Assembly: GCA_934101495.1 (NCBI GenBank)
Contig: CAKORG010000010.1
Coordinates: 1-31,430 of the forward strand
Length of the DNA stretch: 31,430 nucleotides
Direction: 5' to 3'
From: an uncultured Bacilli bacterium
GTDB lineage: Bacteria > Bacillota_I > Bacilli_A > RF39 > UBA660
Positions 8,025 through 15,000 of the stretch are shown one piece after another. Numbering within the stretch: the first letter of the stretch is position 1; each line of letters begins with the position of its first letter. A model generated the notes under the pieces. The model ran no database searches. It had not been told where the DNA came from and saw only the letters and a list, made by a program, of their open reading frames with translations. The position numbers and the translations under genes are program-made.

Positions 8025-8744
8025 CTAATTTTTCTTTAATGCATATAATTTTTTTATTTCCTTTATACTAAGTTGTCTATATTCTCCAGATTTAAGTCCT
8101 TCTAAAGTTAAAAAAGCATAACCTACTCTAGATAATTTCATTACATCAATATGCATACTTTCAAATATTTTTTTTACTATATGATTTCTACCTTCCACAA
8201 TAGTAAGTTCTATTATTGATGTATTCTTTTCATTATCTTTTTTTCTTACTTTAAATCTTTTTATTTCAACTTTTCTATTATCAATAACAATACCTTTTTT
8301 TAACTTATTTATATCATCTTTATCAAGTATTTTATTAAGTTTAGCAACATATGTTTTTTCTATTTCATAACTTGGATGCATTAACATATTAGCAAAATCC
8401 CCATCATTAGTTAAAATAATTAATCCTGTAGTATCATAATCAAGTCTACCTACTGGATATATTCTAGCATCAGTATTAATTAAATCAGTAACAGTTATTC
8501 TGCCTTCCTTATCTGTAACACTACTTATTACTTGTCTAGGTTTATTAAGTAAGTAATATTCATGCTTTACATCTTTATTAATTATTACTCCATCTATGCT
8601 TATTATATCATTTGCTTCAACTTTAGTACCAAGTTCAGTTATTACTTTACCATTTACTAAAACTTTACCATGTCTAATTAAATCTTCTGCTTTTCTTCTA
8701 GATGCATATCCATAAGATGCTATAACTTTTTGTAATCTTTCCAT
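8025..8744 (-). CDS. rluB: 23S rRNA pseudouridine synthase, RluB family
   Basis: About 239 residues. The start is ATG 8744 (MERLQKVIASYGYASRRKAE) with GGAG 9 bases upstream. An N-terminal S4 RNA-binding domain (about 1-60, KVLVNGKV) is followed by the catalytic domain with PVGRLDYDTTGLIILTNDG, whose central Asp is the catalytic residue of the RsuA/RluB/E/F group. ILDKDDINKLKKGI and VEGRNHIVKKIFE are further family marks. The enzyme converts a uridine of 23S rRNA (helix 89 region in RluB) to pseudouridine. RluB rather than RluE/F/RsuA is supported by the spmA-spmB-rluB order known from Bacillus. It has its own extended -10 promoter. Confidence 0.9.
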   Translation of the reverse strand: MERLQKVIASYGYASRRKAEDLIRHGKVLVNGKVITELGTKVEANDIISIDGVIINKDVKHEYYLLNKPRQVISSVTDKEGRITVTDLINTDARIYPVGRLDYDTTGLIILTNDGDFANMLMHPSYEIEKTYVAKLNKILDKDDINKLKKGIVIDNRKVEIKRFKVRKKDNEKNTSIIELTIVEGRNHIVKKIFESMHIDVMKLSRVGYAFLTLEGLKSGEYRQLSIKEIKKLYALKKN

Positions 8745-8764
8745 ATTGGTCTCCTTCAAATAGA

Positions 8765-8773
8765 ATTATACCA
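8765..8773 (-). promoter_or_regulatory. Extended -10 promoter of rluB
   Basis: Minus-strand TGGTATAAT (8773-8765) lies about 20 bases before the rluB start; no clear -35 exists. It sits immediately after the T-rich end of the RNA gene, so rluB does not depend on read-through. Confidence 0.55.
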
Positions 8774-8789
8774 TTTTTTTACTTAAAAT

Positions 8790-8946
8790 AAAAGAAAAAT
8801 GTAGCTTTACTCATTAAAAGAAAACTACTTAAATACTACATTAGGTCTGGACTGTGCTTTGAGGGCAACCTGTGTCGGTTTACTGGATATTAATGTCCAA
8901 CAGCCTGGATTAATCAAGGCCTCTAGCACTAACAGCATTACCTGTC
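8790..8946 (-). ncRNA. Structured RNA of unassigned class between spmB and rluB
   Basis: A non-coding RNA of about 155 bases read from a predicted start near G8946. Pairings I can trace by eye: AGGT (8945-8942) with ACCT (8846-8843) at the base; GTGCT-AGAGG with CCTCAA-AGCAC (8929-8920 with 8863-8853) as a long stem; and two inner hairpins. The first is GCCTTGATTAATCCAGGC (8920-8903). The second uses TGTTGG with CCGACA, or alternatively TGGACATTAATATCCA. It ends in a stem followed by TTTTTCTTTTATTTT. I found no hallmark of SRP RNA, RNase P, tmRNA, T-box or the common riboswitches. A closing stem, an internal loop and an apical stem are compatible with 6S RNA, but I cannot prove that. Promoter, structure and terminator together make a real RNA likely. 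Confidence 0.65.
8798..8842 (-). terminator. Putative terminator of the structured RNA
   Basis: On the minus strand AATGTAG (8842-8836) pairs with CTACATT (8804-8798), followed by a T-rich run to about 8786. The 31-base loop is large and only weakly paired inside, so confidence is moderate. Confidence 0.5.
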
Positions 8947-8952
8947 AATATA

Positions 8953-8981
8953 AATGTACCACAAGTTCACACAGTTATCAA
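8953..8981 (-). promoter_or_regulatory. Promoter of the structured RNA
   Basis: Minus-strand TTGATA (8981-8976), exactly 17 bases, then TACATT (8958-8953) preceded by TG(G), an extended -10. Initiation is expected at about 8946, right at the 5' edge of the folded region. It lies about 30 bases after the spmB stop codon. Confidence 0.65.
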
Positions 8982-9010
8982 TAACTCTAGCAATATTTTT
9001 TAACATTTTT

Positions 9011-9529
9011 TTAAAAGAACATAGCTGTCAAAATAAAGGCCACTACAATACCAATTAAGTCAGCAATAAGACCAACAGACAAAGAATATCTTATCTTTTT
9101 AACACCTATTGAACCAAAATATAAAGCTAGAACATAAATAGTTGTATCCGTACACCCTTGAAGTACACTAGCAAGTCTTCCAGCATAAGAGTCGGGACCA
9201 AAAGTTTTAAATATATCATTCATAATGGCAAGTGTAGCAGTTCCCGAAATAGGTCTTAAAATAGCCATAGGTAAAATATCAAGTGGTATTCCAAACTTCA
9301 TTAAAAGTCCCTCAAAAACACTTAATATTTCATAAACAAAATTACTATCTAAAAAAATATTAATAGCAAAAACCATAGCAATAATATTAGGAAAAATATT
9401 AAAAGATATTTGCAAACCTTCCTTAGCACCATCCAAAAAGGCATCATAAATATTAACTTTTTTTGTAAAACCATAAAATACAACAAAAACAACAAAAAGA
9501 GGTATAACTATTTTAGATAAAATATTCAA
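9011..9529 (-). CDS. spmB: Spore maturation protein SpmB
   Basis: A 172-residue integral membrane protein with four to five hydrophobic helices. Family blocks include FLDGAKEGLQISFNIFPNIIAMVFAI (residues about 31-57), ILRPISGTATLAIMNDIF and VLQGCTDTTIYVLALYFGSIGVKKIRYS. It belongs to the nucleoside-recognition/Gate membrane domain group. SpmA and SpmB act together; in Bacillus their loss impairs spore core dehydration and heat resistance, though related proteins exist in non-spore-formers. Length is normal. Its ATG overlaps the spmA stop by 4 bases (ATGA type), indicating translational coupling. Confidence 0.9.
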   Translation of the reverse strand: MNILSKIVIPLFVVFVVFYGFTKKVNIYDAFLDGAKEGLQISFNIFPNIIAMVFAINIFLDSNFVYEILSVFEGLLMKFGIPLDILPMAILRPISGTATLAIMNDIFKTFGPDSYAGRLASVLQGCTDTTIYVLALYFGSIGVKKIRYSLSVGLIADLIGIVVAFILTAMFF

Positions 9530-10107
9530 TTTTTCCCTCTCTTTCTAATAAAATAATCAATTGTAACAGCACCAATGCAAGAGCAAAATGTTGCAATAGC
9601 TCCTGGCAAGATTATTTCTGATGGATTTGCTGAGTCATGAGCAATTCTAAGAGCTAAAACTGTCGTAGGAACAATTGTAACCCCCGCAGTATTTAAAACT
9701 AAAAAAGTAATCATTGGTACACTAGCAGTATCTTTTTTATCATTTATTTTTTGCAGTTCTGTCATAGCCTTAAGTCCAAAAGGTGTTGCAGCACTACCCA
9801 GACCCATCATATTAGCAGCTATATTGGAAGCAATGAAACCTAAAGCAGGATTATCCTTTGGAACACTTGGAAAAAGCTTAGATAAAATAGGCTCCAATAT
9901 TTTAGCAAACTTTTTAAGCATTCCCGCTTCTTCAGCAATTTTCATAATGCCACTCCACAAGACAATAACAGGAAATATAGATAACATTAACTCTAAAGCA
10001 TCTGCTCCATTAGTTAAAATACTTTCATTTATAACAGAAATATTACCAGTTAAAAATGAATAAACTATACCAACAACAATTAAGAAAAACCAAATATAAC
10101 TTACCAC
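9526..10107 (-). CDS. spmA: Spore maturation protein SpmA
   Basis: About 193 residues, membrane-embedded. I place the start at GTG 10107 (MVSYIWFFLIVV) because AGAGG lies at proper distance; GTG 10116 directly abuts that site. Family blocks: NGADALELMLSIFPVIVLWSGIM, NPALGFIASNIAANMMGLGSAATPFGLKAM and LNTAGVTIVPTTVLALR. It forms a pair with SpmB, with a 4-base overlap downstream, and overlaps the carboxypeptidase gene by 7 bases upstream, so dac-spmA-spmB form one coupled operon. Genes in this order occur in Bacillus and Clostridium, where they act late in sporulation. Confidence 0.9.
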   Translation of the reverse strand: MVSYIWFFLIVVGIVYSFLTGNISVINESILTNGADALELMLSIFPVIVLWSGIMKIAEEAGMLKKFAKILEPILSKLFPSVPKDNPALGFIASNIAANMMGLGSAATPFGLKAMTELQKINDKKDTASVPMITFLVLNTAGVTIVPTTVLALRIAHDSANPSEIILPGAIATFCSCIGAVTIDYFIRKRGKN

Positions 10108-11174
10108 CCTAACCACCTCTTCAGTTTATCCCAAAAACTTAAATGCTCTTCTTGTTTTTTAACTTCAACATATATTTTTTCTTTTCTAACCAATTTTCCA
10201 TTTAATTTAACATTAACGAAACCTGCAACATCACCAGAAGAATACTTTTTTTCATCATAAAGCTCATAACTAACATCTATCTTATCATTTTTATTTTTAA
10301 CACTTACATAAATATCCTCATCTAAATACAATGTATCATCTTTATAAACTTTTTCATTCTTTATTTTTATATTATTTTTATCTAAAACTTTAATAGCTTC
10401 ATAATTTCTAAATATTTCTTCATACATACTGCGATGATCACCAAAATCATTTCCATCATTTAAAGTAACAACCACTACATTTGTATTATTTCTAGAACCT
10501 GTAGTAACAAGTGTCCTTCTAGCTTTTTCCGTAAACCCAGTTTTACCACCTGTTATATAATCTTCACTATGCAAAAGTTTATTTTTATTAGTCCAACTAT
10601 AAGTTTTTTGACTTGATTTAGCAACATGTTTTTTAGTACTAAATATTTCTCTAAAAGTAGCATTATTCATAGCATATTTAGTTAAAATTGCCATATCTCT
10701 AGCAGTTGACTCGTTAGCACTTCCATCATTTTCTTCCAGGCCATGACTATTAACAAAATGACTATTATTCATACCTATTTTACTTGCCATTTCATTCATA
10801 AAGTTAGCAAATCCTTCCATAGAACCAGCAACATTCTTAGCAAGCACTACCGCAGCATCATTACCACTTCTCATGATTAGACCATAAAGCAAATCTTTAA
10901 TAGTTATTTTCTCCCCAACATTAATATATATAGCACTTCCATAAGCTTTCAAAACCTCTTCACCAACAGTTACTTCTTTATTAATATCAACATTTTCTAT
11001 AGTAACAATTGCTGTCATAATTTTTGTAATACTAGCAATAAGTCTTCGATCATCAGCATTATACTCATAATATACAACATCATTATCTAAATCCATTGCT
11101 ATCATACTAGATGCACTCATCCCAAGTACTTTAAAAGGCACAAGGAGTAACACTAAAAACACTACCTTTTTCAT
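10101..11174 (-). CDS. D-alanyl-D-alanine carboxypeptidase (PBP5 family, DacB/DacF type)
   Basis: A 357-residue protein starting at ATG 11174, with AGAGGG upstream; an earlier in-frame start lacks a site. A signal peptide (MKKVVFLVLLLVPFKVLG) exports it. The active-site triad of serine penicillin-binding proteins is intact: S48-I-T-K51, S103-G-N and K211-T-G. It removes the terminal D-Ala from peptidoglycan pentapeptides on the outer face of the membrane. A PBP5_C-like beta domain (about 255-335) follows, ending in an amphipathic tail (EEHLSFWDKLKRWLGW) typical of membrane attachment. Operon position before spmA-spmB matches dacB of Bacillus, so a cortex/spore role is likely, but a vegetative role is not excluded. 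Confidence 0.9.
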   Translation of the reverse strand: MKKVVFLVLLLVPFKVLGMSASSMIAMDLDNDVVYYEYNADDRRLIASITKIMTAIVTIENVDINKEVTVGEEVLKAYGSAIYINVGEKITIKDLLYGLIMRSGNDAAVVLAKNVAGSMEGFANFMNEMASKIGMNNSHFVNSHGLEENDGSANESTARDMAILTKYAMNNATFREIFSTKKHVAKSSQKTYSWTNKNKLLHSEDYITGGKTGFTEKARRTLVTTGSRNNTNVVVVTLNDGNDFGDHRSMYEEIFRNYEAIKVLDKNNIKIKNEKVYKDDTLYLDEDIYVSVKNKNDKIDVSYELYDEKKYSSGDVAGFVNVKLNGKLVRKEKIYVEVKKQEEHLSFWDKLKRWLGW

Positions 11175-11228
11175 AAATATCCCTCTATAAAGAATATGAA
11201 CAAATACATTAAAATACCACAATTTTTA

Positions 11229-11257
11229 TTGTAAATAAAATATATCCATGATAAAAT
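11229..11257 (+). promoter_or_regulatory. Promoter of the coupled paralogue pair
   Basis: TTGTAA (11229-11234), 17 bases, TAAAAT (11252-11257), then a CAGGTGG ribosome site and ATG 11285. Confidence 0.6.
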
Positions 11258-11284
11258 AGGCTTATCAAAGGTTCAGGTGGTTTT

Positions 11285-12094
11285 ATGCAAATAATTTATG
11301 TTCATTATTTAGAAAAACTTAAAAAAACCATTTTAGAAAACACAGACAAACAAGCAAATTTAGACCCAATATTAATTACAGAATTTAAAAAGGCGATCAA
11401 AAGGATAACCCCAGAATATTGGGCACAAATAAAAGACCTATTTATACAAAATATCACATACACATATTCTTATGATGAACAAATGGCATTTACTATACTT
11501 GCATCTTATTTAGGACTTGAATTTTTAAATAAAGAACCAGAATTTTGTGGAGAACTTGCAAGCATACTTCCCCTAATGCAAAAATCACCTTTAAATTATT
11601 GCAATTACGCCAAAATTTTTTTATCGAATCCACTTTACAACCTTATTACATCAATAGTTCATAATATCCCTACGATAGGTTACTTTGATTTATTGCCATC
11701 AATTTTAATGAAAATAACAAACCTTCAACTTACAACAGAAGATTACAACCAAATATTAAGAATTTTATATAAATTACAAGGAGAAACATACACAATATTA
11801 ATAGATAATGATGATACTTTAGAAATCATTTATCATAAAATACTTACAAGAATGATAGAAAGAAATAAAAAAAGTTTACTATATGATTACAACTCATTCA
11901 AAAAACTAACAATATTAGTTAACATTATCCAAGAAAACGATAGAGAAAAATGTAATGAATTAAAACAAAGAATACTTGTTATAGAAAGTGAAAATTATAC
12001 AATAGATACAATAATTTGGAAAATATTAGAAGAATTAGAAAATTTCAAAAAAGTAATAACATTTACAAGGAGGAATCAAAATGGCCTACATTAA
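11285..12094 (+). CDS. Unknown protein, first of a coupled paralogous pair
   Basis: A 269-residue, all-helical, soluble-looking protein without signal peptide, membrane segment or Cys/His metal motif. I recognise no family. It shares a faint but collinear pattern with the next gene: YWAQIKDLF here against LWFEIESDFF there, then FTILASYLGLEFLNKEPE against YTILSYKLGKNFTDLPE, then an IFLSNPLYNLI segment against ILINNKLLKLT. This suggests an old tandem duplication. ATG 11285 has a GGTGG site. Its 3' end overlaps the next gene by 14 bases, and the strong GGAGG for that gene lies inside it, so the two products are probably made in fixed proportion. Confidence 0.75.
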   Translation: MQIIYVHYLEKLKKTILENTDKQANLDPILITEFKKAIKRITPEYWAQIKDLFIQNITYTYSYDEQMAFTILASYLGLEFLNKEPEFCGELASILPLMQKSPLNYCNYAKIFLSNPLYNLITSIVHNIPTIGYFDLLPSILMKITNLQLTTEDYNQILRILYKLQGETYTILIDNDDTLEIIYHKILTRMIERNKKSLLYDYNSFKKLTILVNIIQENDREKCNELKQRILVIESENYTIDTIIWKILEELENFKKVITFTRRNQNGLH

Positions 12095-12872
12095 GAATTT
12101 TTCAGCTTTCAGTAGTAATATAGCAAAACTAAGGAATTATGTTAATAAAAACTATTACTTTGATGCAGATACAGAACTATTGTTGATTATGTTTAACTCT
12201 ATTATAAGTTCATATCCCAATGATTTATGGTTTGAAATAGAAAGCGATTTTTTTCAAAAAATGCCCAAAAGTAGTATAGATGATACTATAGTGTATACAA
12301 TTTTATCATACAAACTAGGAAAAAACTTTACAGATTTGCCAGAAATTATTCAAAATGATTTAATTGATGCACTCATTATAAATGAGATAAGTGCTTACAA
12401 ATTATCTAAACATGCTTCTATTTTAATTAATAATAAACTTTTAAAGTTAACTCTATATGGATATGAACATCATTTAATTAAACCAAGACATATTTATAAA
12501 ATAATATATGATAACTTCGATTTAACTAACCTAGATGCTAATAAACTAGAAGATATCCTGTTAATGATTAATAAATTTATTAAAGAACATGAAATAAAAA
12601 TATTTAATGGTAACTACTATTTCTTTAATATATATAAATGTTTAAGAAAATTAATTACTTTAGAATTTTACCCAGAAGATACATCAGTTATTGAACTAAT
12701 ACCTTTATTTAATACAATACCAGATGAAGAATTAAGGCAAAGAATTCAAAAAGATTTTGAAAATATTGAAAAAAGTGACAAACCATTAATTGAAAAAATT
12801 GAAGATGCTATAATTGTTGCACATCATTACAGTTATGATTTACCACTTGCCCAAAAGAAAAGAGACAAATAG
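12081..12872 (+). CDS. Unknown protein, second of a coupled paralogous pair
   Basis: A 263-residue helical protein starting at ATG 12081 (GGAGGAATCAAA upstream), overlapping the preceding gene by 14 bases. No signal peptide, membrane helix or known motif. It aligns loosely along residues about 35-130 with the first gene of the pair, which suggests a common repeat-like helical fold and perhaps a heterodimer. Its last codons form the arms of a terminator that serves the convergent lipoprotein gene. The pair sits between dac and unrelated lipoprotein genes on the opposite strand, so the context does not reveal a role. Confidence 0.75.
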   Translation: MAYIKNFSAFSSNIAKLRNYVNKNYYFDADTELLLIMFNSIISSYPNDLWFEIESDFFQKMPKSSIDDTIVYTILSYKLGKNFTDLPEIIQNDLIDALIINEISAYKLSKHASILINNKLLKLTLYGYEHHLIKPRHIYKIIYDNFDLTNLDANKLEDILLMINKFIKEHEIKIFNGNYYFFNIYKCLRKLITLEFYPEDTSVIELIPLFNTIPDEELRQRIQKDFENIEKSDKPLIEKIEDAIIVAHHYSYDLPLAQKKRDK

Positions 12873-12877
12873 TCTCT
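12853..12877 (-). terminator. Terminator for the lipoprotein operon, inside the end of the convergent gene
   Basis: On the minus strand AGAGAC (12877-12872) pairs with GTCTCT (12866-12861) around a 5-base loop and is followed by TTTCTTTT (12860-12853). It overlaps the coding ends of both convergent genes. Confidence 0.65.
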
Positions 12878-13430
12878 AGTCATTATCATAGTTATAAACA
12901 CCATGTATTTTTTCCAAATCAGAATTACTTAAATCATTTACTTTATAGTTACCTTTATCATCTTTAGTTACATTAAAAGTGATATTGTATTCTACTGTAT
13001 CAGTAACTTTTTTCATTTTATCAAGTTTGTAATTCATAAATAAATCATTACTATATACGCCATTTTCTTTGAATTCATCACCACTATTAGTTAAGTAATT
13101 ATTAGCATCTTTTTGAGCTTTATATAAATCATACACAGTTATTTTAACATCAACAGTGGCATTATCTCCATCATATTTTTCATTTACAATTTCATATTTT
13201 AAATCTTGATATTGTCTTTTAAGTATATCTCTATACTTTTCTTTTTGACTATCTGTTAAATTTTCGTCATTAACAACATCATCCATACTACTTATAACAT
13301 TGCTACTTAAATTCTTATATTGATTTAGATAATCTTGAACTGCTCCTTTCGCAGTTTTTTTCATACAACCACATCCAGCTAAAACTAAACAAATACCTAC
13401 TACTAATAATAATTTATAAACTTTTTTCAT
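12876..13430 (-). CDS. Lipoprotein of unknown function
   Basis: A 184-residue lipoprotein; ATG 13430 has a strong GAAGGAGGAGG site, and the upstream in-frame ATG is rejected. The signal peptide MKKVYKLLLVVGICLVLAGC ends in lipobox LAGC, so the mature protein starts at Cys20 and is anchored to the outer face of the membrane. The mature part has a helical half (AVQDYLNQYKNLSSNVISSM, DSQKEKYRDILKRQY) and a later beta-like half (ATVDVKITVYD, VEYNITFNV). This is the layout of small cystatin- or NTF2-like lipoproteins, a resemblance only. It follows the YjbA-like gene by 44 bases and is the last gene of its operon. Confidence 0.8.
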   Translation of the reverse strand: MKKVYKLLLVVGICLVLAGCGCMKKTAKGAVQDYLNQYKNLSSNVISSMDDVVNDENLTDSQKEKYRDILKRQYQDLKYEIVNEKYDGDNATVDVKITVYDLYKAQKDANNYLTNSGDEFKENGVYSNDLFMNYKLDKMKKVTDTVEYNITFNVTKDDKGNYKVNDLSNSDLEKIHGVYNYDND

Positions 13431-13474
13431 GAAGCCTCCTCCTTCTACAATTATTATTACCATTAATTTCTAAT

Positions 13475-14104
13475 TTATACTTTATTATAACTAAGTTTTA
13501 TTAAATCATATATTCTTTTTTCTTTTATTCCAATTTCATCACTTAATTTTTCATTCATCACTTTATACATATTTTCATTATCACTTGGCTCTTTATTAAA
13601 CCATTCCATATATAAATATTTAAGTTTAGTATATTCTTTATTTTTCTCTAAAGTTTCTAGTTCAGTTCTTATAATAAGTTTTATTTTATTTTCATCTCTT
13701 AGACTTCTATTATAATCTACTATTTTTATTACTTCATAATCTAATTTAATTATATCCACTGTATATAAAACTTCTGCAATATTTAAATCATCCCCTACTT
13801 CTAAGAAACTTCTTGAAATAGAATTACCATCTTTATCAAATTCTAAAGCAATACTTCCATTTCTATCTGCAAATATTGCAACATATGTAGGACATTCCCC
13901 CTTTTTCTTAGCTTTGTTTTCAATTAACTCTAAAAATTCTTTTTCTACTTTTACATCATTATTAATAAAATCGTTTAATGTCTTACTATCAACACCCACT
14001 AAAGGTATTCTTTTATAATACTCTAAATTATCTAAACTATCCCACTCATAAAACTGGACATTCCCATCTAAAAAATTAAGTAAAACATCATAATAATAGT
14101 TCAT
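13475..14104 (-). CDS. YjbA-like (DUF3603/UPF0736) protein
   Basis: A 209-residue cytoplasmic protein. It resembles the Bacillus YjbA family as I remember it: an opening YYDVLLNFLDG...QFYEWDSLDNLEYYKRIPL (family: YDVWVNW...FYEW...LLDQVPL), a YVAIFADRNGSIALEFD strand region and a C-terminal KYTKLKYLYMEWF-type helix (family: IRYWYTEW). It is shorter than the roughly 250 residues of the Bacillus protein. Its function is unknown. Its ATG overlaps the stop of a small membrane protein by 4 bases, so the two are coupled. Confidence 0.65.
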   Translation of the reverse strand: MNYYYDVLLNFLDGNVQFYEWDSLDNLEYYKRIPLVGVDSKTLNDFINNDVKVEKEFLELIENKAKKKGECPTYVAIFADRNGSIALEFDKDGNSISRSFLEVGDDLNIAEVLYTVDIIKLDYEVIKIVDYNRSLRDENKIKLIIRTELETLEKNKEYTKLKYLYMEWFNKEPSDNENMYKVMNEKLSDEIGIKEKRIYDLIKLSYNKV

Positions 14105-14295
14105 ATTTTTCTCCCCATTCCTTTATAAATTAAAAAAATACCTCCTAAAAAAAACAATATAATTCCTCTTCTAATAATAAAATAAACAAAATCTAAAAAA
14201 CTATACCCAATATAAAACAAATTTAAATAAATTATTATCCAAAATAAACCAATACTTACAAGTAAACTACCAATTACTATTTTAAATATATTCAT
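14101..14295 (-). CDS. Small two-TM membrane protein
   Basis: A 64-residue protein with two hydrophobic segments (about 4-27 and 35-58, the second FIIRRGIILFFLGGIFLIYKG) and a basic C-terminus (MGRKI). The 4-base ATGA overlap with the YjbA-like gene supports it being real. It has no visible ribosome site. A TATAAT (14306-14301) lies only 5 bases before the ATG, so the message may be leaderless. Family unknown. Confidence 0.6.
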   Translation of the reverse strand: MNIFKIVIGSLLVSIGLFWIIIYLNLFYIGYSFLDFVYFIIRRGIILFFLGGIFLIYKGMGRKI

Positions 14296-14314
14296 ATCTA
14301 ATTATATGTTTTAC

Positions 14315-14343
14315 TTGTTTTATTATTTATAAAATGATAAAAT
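14315..14343 (+). promoter_or_regulatory. Promoter of the cyclophilin-uppP operon
   Basis: TTGTTT (14315-14320), 17 bases, TAAAAT (14338-14343), then GGTGAT three bases before ATG 14359. The leader is very short. Confidence 0.6.
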
Positions 14344-14358
14344 TAACATGGTGATAAA

Positions 14359-14961
14359 ATGAAAAAAATAATAATAATTTTAGTAAGTATCTTATGTTTA
14401 ACAGGTTGTGGTAAAAAAGAATATGATAATCCAATAGTTACCATGAATATTAAAGATTATGGCACAATAAAAATTGAATTATATCCAAAATATGCTCCGA
14501 ATACAGTTGCAAATTTTGTAAATTTAGTAGAAGAAGGCTTTTATAATGGTAATACATTCCATCGTTTAGTACCAGGTTTTGTACTCCAAGGCGGTGACCC
14601 AGAGGGAAATGGCACTGGTGACCCAGGTTATTCAATTAAAGGTGAGTTCCGTGAAAATGGTTATACTAAAAATACTTTAAAACATAAAGCAGGTATTATC
14701 TCTATGGCAAGACGTACATCACCTGATAGTGCTGGTTCACAATTCTTTATAGTTCTAGCAGACTCACAAATGATAAGTGCATCACTTGATAATAAATATG
14801 CAGCATTTGGTAAAGTAATACAAGGTATGGACGTAATCAAAAACATTGAAGATAGTGCAGAAGTTGAAGATAGCCAAACTGGAAAACTAAAAGAAAACAT
14901 TACAATAGAAAGTGCTACCGTAGATACTTTTGGCAAAGAATATAAAGTAACTAAAGCATAA
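14359..14961 (+). CDS. Peptidyl-prolyl cis-trans isomerase, cyclophilin-type lipoprotein
   Basis: A 200-residue lipoprotein with signal peptide MKKIIIILVSILCLTGC (lipobox LTGC), placing the enzyme outside the membrane. The cyclophilin domain fills residues about 27-190. It contains the catalytic-site block FHRLVPGFVLQGGDPEGNGTG (Arg of FHR, Gln of LQGGD), then AGIISMARR...SAGSQFFIVL and YAAFGKVIQGMDVI. It should catalyse proline isomerisation during folding of exported proteins. The ribosome site is GGTGAT, 3 bases from ATG. uppP follows after 39 bases without a terminator, so the two are likely co-transcribed. Confidence 0.9.
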   Translation: MKKIIIILVSILCLTGCGKKEYDNPIVTMNIKDYGTIKIELYPKYAPNTVANFVNLVEEGFYNGNTFHRLVPGFVLQGGDPEGNGTGDPGYSIKGEFRENGYTKNTLKHKAGIISMARRTSPDSAGSQFFIVLADSQMISASLDNKYAAFGKVIQGMDVIKNIEDSAEVEDSQTGKLKENITIESATVDTFGKEYKVTKA

Positions 14962-15000
14962 TTTAAGAGCTAAAAAATAATATTTAATAAGGAGAATAAC

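Noticed and set aside
8790..8946. SRP RNA, RNase P RNA, tmRNA or T-box leader
   Set aside because: I looked for the conserved SRP tetraloop region, the RNase P core sequences, a tRNA-like CCA end and the T-box AGGGTGG motif and found none. rluB also has its own promoter, so a riboswitch for it is unlikely.
14661..14936. Minus-strand frame inside the cyclophilin gene (also 14450-14635)
   Set aside because: Both are antisense shadows of a clearly conserved cyclophilin; neither has a ribosome site.
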